Below are positions 51,999 through 62,543 of a DNA stretch of 64,000 nt, piece by piece. This stretch comes from Azonexus sp. (GTDB lineage: Bacteria > Pseudomonadota > Gammaproteobacteria > Burkholderiales > Rhodocyclaceae): positions 1 through 64,000 of the forward strand of contig NZ_JAKLLH010000008.1 of NCBI RefSeq assembly GCF_023150235.1, read 5' to 3'. Made by a program: the position numbers and the translations under genes. Under the pieces are notes generated by a model that saw only the letters and a list, made by a program, of their open reading frames with translations, ran no database searches and had not been told where the DNA came from. Each line of letters begins with the position of its first letter. Position 1 is the stretch's first letter.

Positions 51999-53270
51999 AT
52001 GCTGCCAGCCGCCGTAACCGCACCGGAAGTCATCGCTACCGCCATTTTTGCCATTGCGGTCGTGCATACTTTTTCGACCAAGTTTTTTGCCCACCTGGCG
52101 CATGCCCAGCCACGCCATGCCGGGCTCTGGCATCTGCTGGCCGAGGTCGAGGTGGTATTCGGCTTTTGGGCTTTCGTCCTCATCGGAACGCTGTTCTGGG
52201 TATCGGGCAAGCCGGCCGCGGTCGACTACCTGGAAAGTCGAAATTTCACCGAGCCGATGTTCGTGTTCGTGATCATGGTCATTGCCGCCAGCCGGCCCAT
52301 CCTGCACACCGTCATGGCGGCGGTCCGGGCGCTGGCGGCGATGATCCCGGTGCGGCGGGCGGTGGCGGTATATTTCCTCTGCCTGGCACTGGTGCCGTTG
52401 CTCGGTTCCTTCATTACCGAGCCGGCGGCGATGACCCTGGCCGCGCTGATGCTGCGCGACGGCTTTTTCCGCCACGGCCTGTCCACCCGGCTCAAGTACG
52501 CCACGCTCGGCCTGCTCTTCGTCAATATCTCGATTGGTGGCACCCTGACCAATTTTGCCGCGCCGCCGGTGCTGATGGTTGCGGCCAAGTGGCAGTGGGA
52601 CACGCTGTTCATGCTCTCGCACTTCGGCTGGAAGGCGGCGGTTGCCGTGGTGATCAACGCCCTGGTACTGACCTGGTTCTTCCGTCACGAACTGGCGGCC
52701 AAGAGCAAGGCGCAAAGCGCCGACGAAGCCGGCGTGCGCATTCCCGCCGGCGTGGCGGCGATTCATGTCCTCTTCCTGATCGGAGTGGTGGCCTTTGCCC
52801 ATCATCCGGTGGTGTTCATGGGGGTCTTCCTCCTTTTCCTCGGCTATGCCGAAGCCTACAAGCAATACCAGGAACGCCTGATCCTGCGCGAGGGCCTGCT
52901 GGTCGCCTTCTTCCTCGCCGGGCTGGTGGTGCTCGGCGGCTTGCAGCGCTGGTGGTTGCAGGAGACATTGACCGGGGTCGAGCCGACCGTGCTCTATTTC
53001 CTGGCCACGGCGCTGACCGCGGTGACCGACAATGCCGCGCTGACTTACCTCGCCTCGCTGGTCGAGGGCGTGACCTCGGAATTCAAGTACGCGATCGTCG
53101 CCGGCGCGGTGACCGGCGGTGGCCTGACGGTGATTGCCAACGCACCGAATCCGGCCGGGCTGGCGATTCTCAAGGGCAGCTTCGAGGATGAGTCGGTGAG
53201 CCCGCTCGGCCTCCTGCTGGCGGCGCTGCCGCCAACCTGCGTCGCGGTTTTTGCCTTTTTGGCACTGTAG
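51999..53270 (+). CDS. Putative Na+/H+ antiporter (Na_H_antiport_3 type)
   Basis: A 423-residue inner-membrane protein with about eleven hydrophobic segments. Conserved polar motifs suit ion transport: ITEPAAMTLAALMLRDGFF, NISIGGTLTNFAAPPVLMVA, LTAVTDNAALTYLASLVEG and TGGGLTVIANAPNPAGLAIL. These repeated T/N-x-A-A-x-P patterns recall the arsenite/sodium antiporter fold. It is followed 17 bases later by a universal-stress-like gene and is divergent from the MASE1 kinase. Transported ion inferred only. Confidence 0.82.
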   Translation: MLPAAVTAPEVIATAIFAIAVVHTFSTKFFAHLAHAQPRHAGLWHLLAEVEVVFGFWAFVLIGTLFWVSGKPAAVDYLESRNFTEPMFVFVIMVIAASRPILHTVMAAVRALAAMIPVRRAVAVYFLCLALVPLLGSFITEPAAMTLAALMLRDGFFRHGLSTRLKYATLGLLFVNISIGGTLTNFAAPPVLMVAAKWQWDTLFMLSHFGWKAAVAVVINALVLTWFFRHELAAKSKAQSADEAGVRIPAGVAAIHVLFLIGVVAFAHHPVVFMGVFLLFLGYAEAYKQYQERLILREGLLVAFFLAGLVVLGGLQRWWLQETLTGVEPTVLYFLATALTAVTDNAALTYLASLVEGVTSEFKYAIVAGAVTGGGLTVIANAPNPAGLAILKGSFEDESVSPLGLLLAALPPTCVAVFAFLAL

Positions 53271-53287
53271 ACCGTGGAGATGGCGCG

Positions 53288-53728
53288 ATGAACGATGCGA
53301 CTCATCCCGGACGCGCCTGGCGCCTGCTGTTCCTGATCGATGCCACCGACCGCAGCCGCAAGCTGCTCGACCATGCCCTTGAACTCCAGCGCCAGGGCCA
53401 GACGCCGGAGGTAATTCTGCTCTACGCCATCGAGCCGGTGCGTTGCTGGGAAGTGCTTAAATTCCGCAGCGAAAGCGAGGTGGCGGAATATTTCGCCGAA
53501 CGCGCGGGCATTTTTCTGCAACAGGCCGCCGAACGCCTGCAGGCAGCCGGCATTGCTTGCCGCTGCTGCTGTCGTACCGGCGACCCCGCTGCCCTGCTGC
53601 GCGACGTGGCCGAAGAAATGCAGTGCGACGCACTGGTCATTCCCCGCCAGACCTGCCTGGGTCTGCCGCTCGGTTTGCAGCGGCGTCTGCAACGCCGGCC
53701 CGGCGGTGTGCCGGTGCTGGCGCTGTAG
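53288..53728 (+). CDS. Universal stress protein family protein
   Basis: A 146-residue cytoplasmic protein of the UspA fold: LLFLIDATDRSRKLLDHALEL at the N-terminus (in pieces), a central helix AERAGIFLQQAAERLQAAGI, and CDALVIPRQ. The ATP-binding G-2x-G-9x-G(S/T) motif is not clearly kept (GLPLGLQRRLQRRPGGVPVL), so it may not bind ATP. Three consecutive cysteines (CRCCCR) near residue 95 are unusual. It is coupled to the antiporter gene. Confidence 0.82.
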   Translation: MNDATHPGRAWRLLFLIDATDRSRKLLDHALELQRQGQTPEVILLYAIEPVRCWEVLKFRSESEVAEYFAERAGIFLQQAAERLQAAGIACRCCCRTGDPAALLRDVAEEMQCDALVIPRQTCLGLPLGLQRRLQRRPGGVPVLAL

Positions 53729-53810
53729 GCCGTAGCTTCTGCGATACTGGCGAGCCCGCGCCAGCCGTTTCCGCGCACCGCCGTTCATTCCACCGCCACT
53801 CTTCCTTGCC

Positions 53811-54377
53811 TTGCGCCTTTACCTGATCCGTCATCCGCGTCCGCTGATCGCCGCCGGCGTCTGCTACGGTCAACTCGATATTCCGGCCGAAAATCCGGCG
53901 CGGGCGGCGGCGGCCTTGTACCCGCAAGTACCGCCCGGGCTGCCGCTGTGGTCGAGTCCGCTGCGCCGCTGCCGCGACCTGGCGCGGGCGCTGGCCGCCG
54001 AAGCGGGTGGAATGGCGGGTGAGGGCGTGTCGTTGCGGCTCGATGCGCGGCTGGCCGAGATCAATTTTGGTCTTTGGGAAGGTCGACCGTGGGACGCGAT
54101 TCCGCGCGCTGAGATCGACGCCTGGGCAGCCGATGTCGGCGGTTATGCGCCGCCCGGCGGCGAATCGCCGTGGCAGTTGCAGGCGCGCGTGCTCGATTTT
54201 TTCAACCGCCTGCCCGAACAGGATGCGGTGATCGTCACCCACGCCGGCGTGATCCGCAGCCTGCTCGCCGCCGACCAGGGGCTGCCGCCCGAACGTTGGT
54301 GCGAGCTGGCTTGCGCCTACGCCTCGCTGACGGTGTGGCAGCGGACGCCGGCCGGCGGTGTGGGCGCGGCGCAATAA
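53811..54377 (+). CDS. cobC: Histidine phosphatase, probable alpha-ribazole phosphatase
   Basis: A 188-residue phosphoglycerate-mutase-fold phosphatase. Its N-terminus LYLIRHPRP carries the catalytic histidine (RHP instead of RHG, common in CobC), with SSPLRRCRDLA, EINFGLWEGRPW and the second histidine in VIVTHAGVIRSLL. The frame starts with TTG at 53811 and no strong ribosome-binding site, so translation may be low. Dephosphorylation of alpha-ribazole phosphate (or of cobalamin phosphate) would complete the cob pathway, but it lies 4.2 kb from cobS. Substrate is inferred from family and genome context. Confidence 0.78.
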   Translation: MRLYLIRHPRPLIAAGVCYGQLDIPAENPARAAAALYPQVPPGLPLWSSPLRRCRDLARALAAEAGGMAGEGVSLRLDARLAEINFGLWEGRPWDAIPRAEIDAWAADVGGYAPPGGESPWQLQARVLDFFNRLPEQDAVIVTHAGVIRSLLAADQGLPPERWCELACAYASLTVWQRTPAGGVGAAQ

Positions 54378-54407
54378 TCGCCGCCGCTGCCGGTAAAATG
54401 CCGGCCC

Positions 54408-55538
54408 ATGACCGAATCTTCCGCTCCCGCCGCTGCCATCCCGTCCTTGCCATCGCAACTGCGCGATGCCATCCCGCTCGGCGAAGTCCGCCGGGCGCTG
54501 GTGATCAAGCTGCGCCACCATGGCGATGTGCTGGTTTCGTCGCCGGTGTTCACCGCGCTCAAGGCGCAGGCGCCGCAGGTCGAGATCGACGCGCTGGTCT
54601 ATGCCGACACCGCCGACATGCTGCGCGACCACCCGGCGATTCGCGAAATCCACGGCATCGGCCGGCAATGGAAGCAGCTTGGCGGGTTCGGCCAGTTGCG
54701 CGCCGAACTGGCGCTCTACCGTCGCTTGCAGGCGGCCGGTTACGACCTGATCGTGCACCTCACCGAGCACTGGCGCGGCGCCTGGCTGTGCCGCCTGCTC
54801 AAGCCGCGCTGGTCGGTCGGGCCGAGCGTAGCCGGGCGCGGCAAGCGCTGGAAAAAGGCCTTCACCCACCTCCAGGCGCAGCCGAAAAATGCGCTGCGCC
54901 ACATGGCCGAGAGCAACCTCGACGCCTTGTGCCGGCTCGGCCTGCAGCCGACGCCGGAGCAGCGCCGCCTGCTGCTGGTGCCGGGCGCCGAGGCCAGCCG
55001 GCGGGTCGGCGAAAAGCTGGCGGCGCTGGGCCTGGCCGGGCAGCCCTTCATCCACATCCACCCGGCTTCGCGCTGGTTTTTCAAATGCTGGCCGGTCGAC
55101 CGTATGGCGGCCTTGATCGGCGAATTGCAGGCAGCGGGCCACGCGGTGGTGCTGAGCGCCGCGCCGAGCACCGACGAGCGGGCGATGGTCGATGCGATCC
55201 AGGCGCGCCTGGCGCAGCCGGTGCCCAGTCTGGCCGGCGAACTGTCACTCAAGGAGCTGGCAGCGCTGACCCAGGCGGCGCGGCTGTTCGTCGGCGTCGA
55301 TTCGGCGCCGATGCACATCGCGGCGGCGGTCGGTACGCCGGTAGTGGCGCTGTTCGGTCCCTCCGGCGACAAGCAGTGGGGGCCGTGGGGCGTGCCGCAC
55401 CGCGTCGTCGCCAGCGACCGTCACCCTTGCCGCCCCTGCGGCATCGACGGCTGCGGCGGCGGCAAGCTCAGCGACTGCCTGGCGGCGATTGAGGTCGACA
55501 CGGTGCTGGCCGCCGTGCGCGAGCTGTACCCGGCATGA
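54408..55538 (+). CDS. GT9 heptosyltransferase-like (WaaQ/RfaQ type)
   Basis: A 376-residue ADP-heptose:LPS heptosyltransferase-family protein with two Rossmann lobes. Motifs are ALVIKLRHHGDVLVSSPVF near residue 30, the acceptor-side HLTEHWRGAWL, IHIHPASRWFFKCWP, and the donor-binding FVGVDSAPMHIAAAVGTPVVALFGPSG. This fits heptosyltransferase III better than WaaC/WaaF. It is the first gene of a plus-strand surface-glycan operon and overlaps the next gene by four bases. Confidence 0.88.
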   Translation: MTESSAPAAAIPSLPSQLRDAIPLGEVRRALVIKLRHHGDVLVSSPVFTALKAQAPQVEIDALVYADTADMLRDHPAIREIHGIGRQWKQLGGFGQLRAELALYRRLQAAGYDLIVHLTEHWRGAWLCRLLKPRWSVGPSVAGRGKRWKKAFTHLQAQPKNALRHMAESNLDALCRLGLQPTPEQRRLLLVPGAEASRRVGEKLAALGLAGQPFIHIHPASRWFFKCWPVDRMAALIGELQAAGHAVVLSAAPSTDERAMVDAIQARLAQPVPSLAGELSLKELAALTQAARLFVGVDSAPMHIAAAVGTPVVALFGPSGDKQWGPWGVPHRVVASDRHPCRPCGIDGCGGGKLSDCLAAIEVDTVLAAVRELYPA

Positions 55539-56671
55539 AGATCGCCATCGTCCGCCAGCGTTACAACCCCTACGGCGGCGCCGAGCGCTTCGTCGAGCGG
55601 GCGCTCGCCGCCTTGAGCGGCGAGGGCGCCGAGGTGACGCTGATCACCCGCAACTGGGACGGTGCGCCGCAGGCGGGCTTTCGTCAGATTACCTGCGACC
55701 CGGCGTATTCGCGGCTGCTCGGCGGCCGCGCCGCGCGCGACCGCAGCTTTGCCCAGGCGGTGCAGGCGCTGACCGTGGGGGCCGGCTTCGACATCGTCCA
55801 GGCGCACGAGCGGATTCCCGGCTGCACCGTCTTCCGCGCTGGTGACGGCGTACACGCCGCCTGGCTGCGCCACCGCGCGCGTCAGCTCGGGCCGCTGGCG
55901 CGGCTCGGGCAGCGGCTTTCGAGTTATCACCGCTACGTCCTCGGTGCCGAGCGGGCGATGTTCGCGCACCCGGCCCTGCGCAAGGTGATCTGCAATTCGC
56001 ACATGGTCGCCGACGAAATTTCGGCTTTTTACGGTGTCGACCGTGAAAAGCTCGCGGTGATCTACAACGGCCTCGATCCGGCCGTATTCCACCCCGGATT
56101 GCGTGCCGAATTCCGCGAAACTACCCGCGCCGCCGCCGGGATTCCCGAGGCAGTGCCGCTGCTCCTCTACGTCGGCAGCGGTTTCGAGCGCAAGGGCGTG
56201 CCGCAGTTGCTGCGCGCCTTTGCCGACCTGCCCGAGCGCGAGGCGCAGCTGGTGATCGTCGGCGCCGACCGCAAGCTGAAGGCGATGCAGGCCGCCGCGC
56301 AAAAACTGGGGCTGGGCGAGCGGGTGCTGTTCACCGGGCCGCTCAAGGATGTCCGCCCGTGGTACGGCGCCGCCGACGGCTTCGTCCTGCCGACGCTGTA
56401 CGACCCCTGTCCGAATGCGGCGCTGGAGGCCCTGGCCTGCGGCCTGCCGACGCTGACCAGCACCGGCTGCGGCGCGCAGGAGTGGATCCGCGACGGTGAA
56501 AACGGCCGCGTCGTCGATGCCCTGGCGGTCGATGCGTTGAGTGCCGGACTCGCCGAACTGTGCGTCCTCGGCCAGCAGCCGGCGGCGCGGGCTGCGGCCC
56601 GCGCGGCGGTTGCCGAACTGAGCCTGGGGGCGATGGCCGGGCGGCTGCTGGAGCTCTATCGCAGCCTGTGA
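55535..56671 (+). CDS. GT4 glycosyltransferase (WaaG-like)
   Basis: A 378-residue GT-B retaining transferase. The N-terminus IVRQRYNPYGGAERFVERAL, CNSHMVADEI, the VIYNGLDPAVFHPG hinge, FVGS-like VGSGFERKGVPQLLRAF and the donor motif PTLYDPCPNAALEALACGLP match GT4 enzymes of LPS core synthesis such as WaaG. Sugar specificity is not determined. Bases 56024-56051 within it form a near-palindrome related to the dispersed element (arms GCTTTTTACGGT and ACCGTGAAAAGC). Confidence 0.88.
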   Translation: MKIAIVRQRYNPYGGAERFVERALAALSGEGAEVTLITRNWDGAPQAGFRQITCDPAYSRLLGGRAARDRSFAQAVQALTVGAGFDIVQAHERIPGCTVFRAGDGVHAAWLRHRARQLGPLARLGQRLSSYHRYVLGAERAMFAHPALRKVICNSHMVADEISAFYGVDREKLAVIYNGLDPAVFHPGLRAEFRETTRAAAGIPEAVPLLLYVGSGFERKGVPQLLRAFADLPEREAQLVIVGADRKLKAMQAAAQKLGLGERVLFTGPLKDVRPWYGAADGFVLPTLYDPCPNAALEALACGLPTLTSTGCGAQEWIRDGENGRVVDALAVDALSAGLAELCVLGQQPAARAAARAAVAELSLGAMAGRLLELYRSL

Positions 56672-56732
56672 ATCCTCGCGGGTGGCAGGGCCATGCACGT
56701 ATAATCGCGCCTTTGCCCAGCGATCCGCGCCG

Positions 56733-58498
<1,766 letters not shown>

Positions 58499-58502
<4 letters not shown>

Positions 58503-59494
58503 CGCCGCCGCTCGACTTCTCCGTACCGCCGCGCCGGATTCTGGCCATCGTCGTCACCCGCATCGGCGACACCCTGCTGTGCACGCCGGCGCTGCGCGCG
58601 CTCAAGGCGCGCTGGCCGGAGGCCGAGCTGAGCGTCTGGGCGCACCCGAAACGGCTGGAAGTGCTGGCCGGGCTGCCTTTCATCGACCGCCTGCAAGGCT
58701 ACGACTGGCGGCGCAAGCTGGGTTCGCGGCTGTGCGGCCGGCAATACGATCTGGCGCTGGTCTTTTCCGACGAAGGCGAACAGATCGCTTGCGCCCGCCG
58801 CGTCGCGTCGCAGGTGCTGGCTTTCGCCGGCAAGGCGGATGCCGCGCCGGGGCTGACCCTGGTCGAACAGCCGGCAGCGCACGCGGTGGAAGCGCGTCTG
58901 GCCCTGCTCGCACCGCTCGGCATCGACCGTGCCGAGCAGCGCCTGGCGTACCAGGTCAGTGCCGCCGAGGCGGCCTGGGCCGAGCAGCGGCTGGCCGGCG
59001 GCGGGCGGCCGCTGATTGCGCTGCAATTGCACAGCTTTCCGACCAAGGCGCACCGCGACTGGCCGTTCGAGCATTTCGCGCAACTGGTCGAGGGCCTGCG
59101 GGCGGTCTATCCGCAAGCCGCTTTCGTGGTCACCGGCGACGCGCTGGCGCGCGAATCGGCGGCCCGTCTGCGCCAGCGCTGCGGCGACTGCGTCAGCAGC
59201 CTGGCCGGCGAGTTGAGTCTGCGCCAGACGGCGGCGGTGTTGGCGGCGGTCGATCTTTACGTCGGCGTCGATACCGGGCCGACGCACCTGGCCGGCGCGG
59301 TTGGCGCGCCGATGGTGGCGCTCTACCATGCCGCCTATCCCGGCCGTAACCTGTCCCCGCGCCAGCATCCGCTGGGCCGTTTCATCGAACATCCGCTGAC
59401 CGGCAGCCCCCAGGCGCGCCACGCCGACATGGCCGAGATCCCGGTTGCGCCGGTGCTGCAGGCCGCCTGCGAACTCCTGGAGCGCCGCGCGTGA
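58499..59494 (+). CDS. GT9 glycosyltransferase (heptosyltransferase family)
   Basis: A 331-residue GT9 enzyme with ILAIVVTRIGDTLLCTPALRAL at the N-terminus (in pieces), LQLHSFPTKAHRDWPFEHFAQL, and the donor-site VDLYVGVDTGPTHLAGAVGAP. It is shorter than the first GT9 gene and not a recent duplicate of it. The ATGA overlap with msbA and four-base overlap with the next gene place it in the same operon. Donor likely ADP-heptose or another NDP-sugar. Confidence 0.86.
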
Positions 59495-60615
59495 GCGAAC
59501 GTAAATTGCACATCGTCCATACCGAATCGTCCTGCGGCTGGGGCGGCCAGGAAATCCGCGTCCTCAGCGAGATGCGCGGGATCCAGGAACGCGGCCACCG
59601 CGTCACCCTCGTCACGCCACCGGAGGCGCGGATCGCGACGGTCGCCCGCGACATGGGACTGACGGTGGTCACCCTGCCGATCACGCGCAAGCGGCTGCCG
59701 GCGCTGTGGGCGCTATGGCAGTGGCTGCGCCGCGAGAGCGCCGGCATCGACCTGCTCAATACCCACAGCTCGACCGACTCCTGGCTGACTGCGGTCGCCT
59801 GCCGACTGCTGCCCGGCGCACCGCCGATCGTGCGCACCCGCCACGTTTCGTCACCGGTCAGCCGCAATCGTCAGACACGCTGGCTCTACCAGCGCGCGGC
59901 GGCGCACCTGGTGGTCACCGGCGAAGCCTTGCGCACGCAGTTGCAGCGCGACAATGGTTTTGCCGCCGCGTCGATGACCTCGGTGCCGACCGGCATCGAC
60001 CTGGCCCGCTTCGTCCGCCTTGATCCGGCGGCGCGGCCGGCACACGTCGCCGGGCTCGGCCTGCCACCCGGCCCTTACCTGGGCATCCTGGCAACGCTGC
60101 GCAACTGGAAGGGGCATGCCTACCTCTTCGACGCCTACGCCGAACTCGCCAGCGAGTTCCCCGACTGGCGCCTGCTGGTCGTCGGCGACGGGCCGCAGCG
60201 CCACAACCTGGAGCGCCGCGCCGGCGAACTGGGGCTGGCCGGGCGCATCCATTTCGTCGGCAACCGCGACGATGCCGAGCGCTGGTTCCAGGCGATGGAC
60301 CTGTTCGTGCTGCCGTCCTACGGCGACGAGGGCGTGCCGCAGTCGATCATGCAGGCGATGGCCTGCGGCCTGCCGGTGGTCAGCACCCCGGTTGGCGCAA
60401 TTGCCGAGGCGGTCGATGCCGACCGCAGCGGCCTGCTGGTCGCACCGCGCGATGCCGCCGCGCTGGCTGCCGCGCTGCGCCGGCTGATCGCCGACCCGGC
60501 GTTGCGTGCGGAGTTTTCTGCCGCCGGCTGGGAGAAGGCGCAGCGCCAGTTCGGTCTGGCCCGGATGGTGGACCGGATGGAAACCATTTTCCGCGCCCAC
60601 GCGCGCCCGAGGTAA
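59491..60615 (+). CDS. GT4 glycosyltransferase
   Basis: A 374-residue GT-B transferase beginning with GTG at 59491 inside the end of the preceding gene. Features are HIVHTESSCGWGGQEIRVLSE, TRHVSSPVSRNR, VVTGEALRTQL, SVPTGIDLARF, the LRNWKGHAYLF and VGDGPQRHNLERRA segments, and the EGVPQSIMQAMACGLPVVST donor motif. It adds a sugar to a lipid-linked or core oligosaccharide; the exact linkage is unknown. Confidence 0.87.
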   Translation: MSERKLHIVHTESSCGWGGQEIRVLSEMRGIQERGHRVTLVTPPEARIATVARDMGLTVVTLPITRKRLPALWALWQWLRRESAGIDLLNTHSSTDSWLTAVACRLLPGAPPIVRTRHVSSPVSRNRQTRWLYQRAAAHLVVTGEALRTQLQRDNGFAAASMTSVPTGIDLARFVRLDPAARPAHVAGLGLPPGPYLGILATLRNWKGHAYLFDAYAELASEFPDWRLLVVGDGPQRHNLERRAGELGLAGRIHFVGNRDDAERWFQAMDLFVLPSYGDEGVPQSIMQAMACGLPVVSTPVGAIAEAVDADRSGLLVAPRDAAALAAALRRLIADPALRAEFSAAGWEKAQRQFGLARMVDRMETIFRAHARPR

Positions 60616-60622
60616 GACGGCG

Positions 60623-62509
60623 ATGTGCGGGATCGGCGGTTTTTTCGGACAGGACCCCGGCGCAGCCGGCGGGATCGCCGCCGCGATGCTGGCGGCGCTG
60701 GCTGCGCGCGGCCCGGATGCGCGGCATGCGCGCTTTTTCACGGTCAACGGCAAAAATAGCGAAAATTCCGGCGCCCACGCGCTGCTGCACGCCCGGCTGT
60801 CGATCATCGACCCGCGCCCGCTGGCTGATCAGCCGATGGCCAGCAGCGATGGCCGCTACTGGCTGTGCTACAACGGCGAGGTCTATGGCTGGGAAGGCGG
60901 GGCCGCCGCATTGGCGCGCGCCGAACCCTTCCGCAGCCGTTCCGACAGCGAATACCTGCTGCGCGGCGTCGCCGCCTGGGGCGTCGAGGCCTTGTTGCCG
61001 AAGCTGACCGGGATGTTCGCCTTTGCCTTCGTCGATTGGCAGCGGCGCGAACTGGTGCTGGCGCGCGACCGCTACGGCAAGAAGCCGCTGCTGTGGTGGT
61101 GCGACGGCCGTTCCTTTGCCTTCTCGTCGCTGTTGCGCGGCTTGTTGCCGGCGCTGCCGGCGGCGGCCCGGCGCTTGTCGGCGGCCGGGCTCGACGCTTA
61201 CCTGGCGCACCGCTACATCCCGGCACCGCTGAGCTGCGTTGAAGGCGTGCACCGCCTGCCCGCCGGGCATCTGCTGCGCTGGCCGCTGGACGGCGGCGAG
61301 CCCCGTGTCGAGCGCTGGTATCGCCCGGAGGCTGCCGGCGAGTCAGCGCCCGGCGACTGGAAGGCGGCACTCGATCAAGCCATCGAGCGGCGCTGCGTCG
61401 CCGACCGGCCGGTCGGCCTGTTTCTCTCCGGCGGCATCGATTCGAGCGTGATCGCGACCCGGCTGGCGGCCCTCGGCCATCGCTTTGCCGCCTTCACCGC
61501 CGCTTTTCCGGAAACTCCGTTCGACGAGACCGCGCAGGCCGCCAGCCTGTGCCGGCGGCTCGGCCTGCAGCATCACGTGGTGCCGGTGCCGAGCAGCATT
61601 CGCGACGACTTTCCGGCAATTGTCGCGGCCCTCGACGATCCCTTTGCCGACCCCTCGGCGATCCCGCTGTGGTATCTGGCGCAGGCGACCAGCCGCGAGG
61701 TCAAGGTGGTGCTCGGTGGTGACGGCGGCGACGAACTGCTGGCCGGCTACAAGCGTTACCGCAAGCATCTGCGCAACGCCTGGCGCGGCCGCCTGCACTG
61801 GCCCGGGCAGCCGGCGGCAACGCCGCAGCAGGGCAAGGCCCAGCGCTGGCGCGAGGAACTCGCCAGCCCCTGGGCCGATGCCTATCAACTGCGTTTTTCC
61901 GGAATGTCGCGCGGGCAGCGGCGCTTCCTGCAGCCGGGGCCGGACCTGCCGGCGCACTACTGGGCGCCGCCGCCGGTCTGGCCGACCGATCCGCTGCAGC
62001 AGCTGCTGGCCATCGACCGCGCCAACTACCTGCCCGAATACATCCTGCGCAAGGGCGACCTGACGACCATGGGTCATGGTCTGGAACTGCGTGCGCCGCT
62101 GCTCGACCATCACTTCGTGCAGGCGGTCGAGGCGCTGGCGCCGGCGCAGCGTTTCACCCGGCCGCCCAAGCTGCTGCTCGCCGAGGTGCTGCCGCCGGAC
62201 CTGGCGCAGACCCTGTTTCACGGCAAGAAGCGCGGCTTCAACCCGCCGCTGCGCCACTGGCTGCAGCACGACCTGGCCGAGCGCTACCCCGGTCTGGGCG
62301 AGCGGCTGGCCGGGCTGAGCGACGGCCGTCTCGACCCGATGGCGGTGACGCGGATGCTCGAACTGTATCGCGGCGGGGCCGAGGATCTGGCCGAAAACGT
62401 GCTGCAGCTGCTGATCCTCGACGAGTCCTTGCAACAATTGCAGGCCGGCGGTTTGCGATGTTTCAATCGACACCCGGAGCCGGGTGAAACAGGCGGAGTA
62501 TCTCCCTGA
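60623..62509 (+). CDS. asnB: Asparagine synthase-like glutamine amidotransferase
   Basis: A 628-residue class II glutamine amidotransferase fused to an ATP-pyrophosphatase synthetase. The N-terminal nucleophile Cys2 (MCGIGGFFG) is followed by RGPDARH, LHARLSIIDP and CYNGEVYG. The synthetase P-loop is SGGIDSS (269-275), with LGGDGGDELLAGYKRY and RAPLLDHHFVQAVEAL. In glycan clusters such proteins often amidate sugar uronic acids rather than make asparagine, and that may be so here. The start at 60623 is fixed by the required N-terminal Cys. Confidence 0.88.
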   Translation: MCGIGGFFGQDPGAAGGIAAAMLAALAARGPDARHARFFTVNGKNSENSGAHALLHARLSIIDPRPLADQPMASSDGRYWLCYNGEVYGWEGGAAALARAEPFRSRSDSEYLLRGVAAWGVEALLPKLTGMFAFAFVDWQRRELVLARDRYGKKPLLWWCDGRSFAFSSLLRGLLPALPAAARRLSAAGLDAYLAHRYIPAPLSCVEGVHRLPAGHLLRWPLDGGEPRVERWYRPEAAGESAPGDWKAALDQAIERRCVADRPVGLFLSGGIDSSVIATRLAALGHRFAAFTAAFPETPFDETAQAASLCRRLGLQHHVVPVPSSIRDDFPAIVAALDDPFADPSAIPLWYLAQATSREVKVVLGGDGGDELLAGYKRYRKHLRNAWRGRLHWPGQPAATPQQGKAQRWREELASPWADAYQLRFSGMSRGQRRFLQPGPDLPAHYWAPPPVWPTDPLQQLLAIDRANYLPEYILRKGDLTTMGHGLELRAPLLDHHFVQAVEALAPAQRFTRPPKLLLAEVLPPDLAQTLFHGKKRGFNPPLRHWLQHDLAERYPGLGERLAGLSDGRLDPMAVTRMLELYRGGAEDLAENVLQLLILDESLQQLQAGGLRCFNRHPEPGETGGVSP

Positions 62510-62543
62510 AGCCAGGGGGTTTCCAGACGGGAACGGATTTCTG

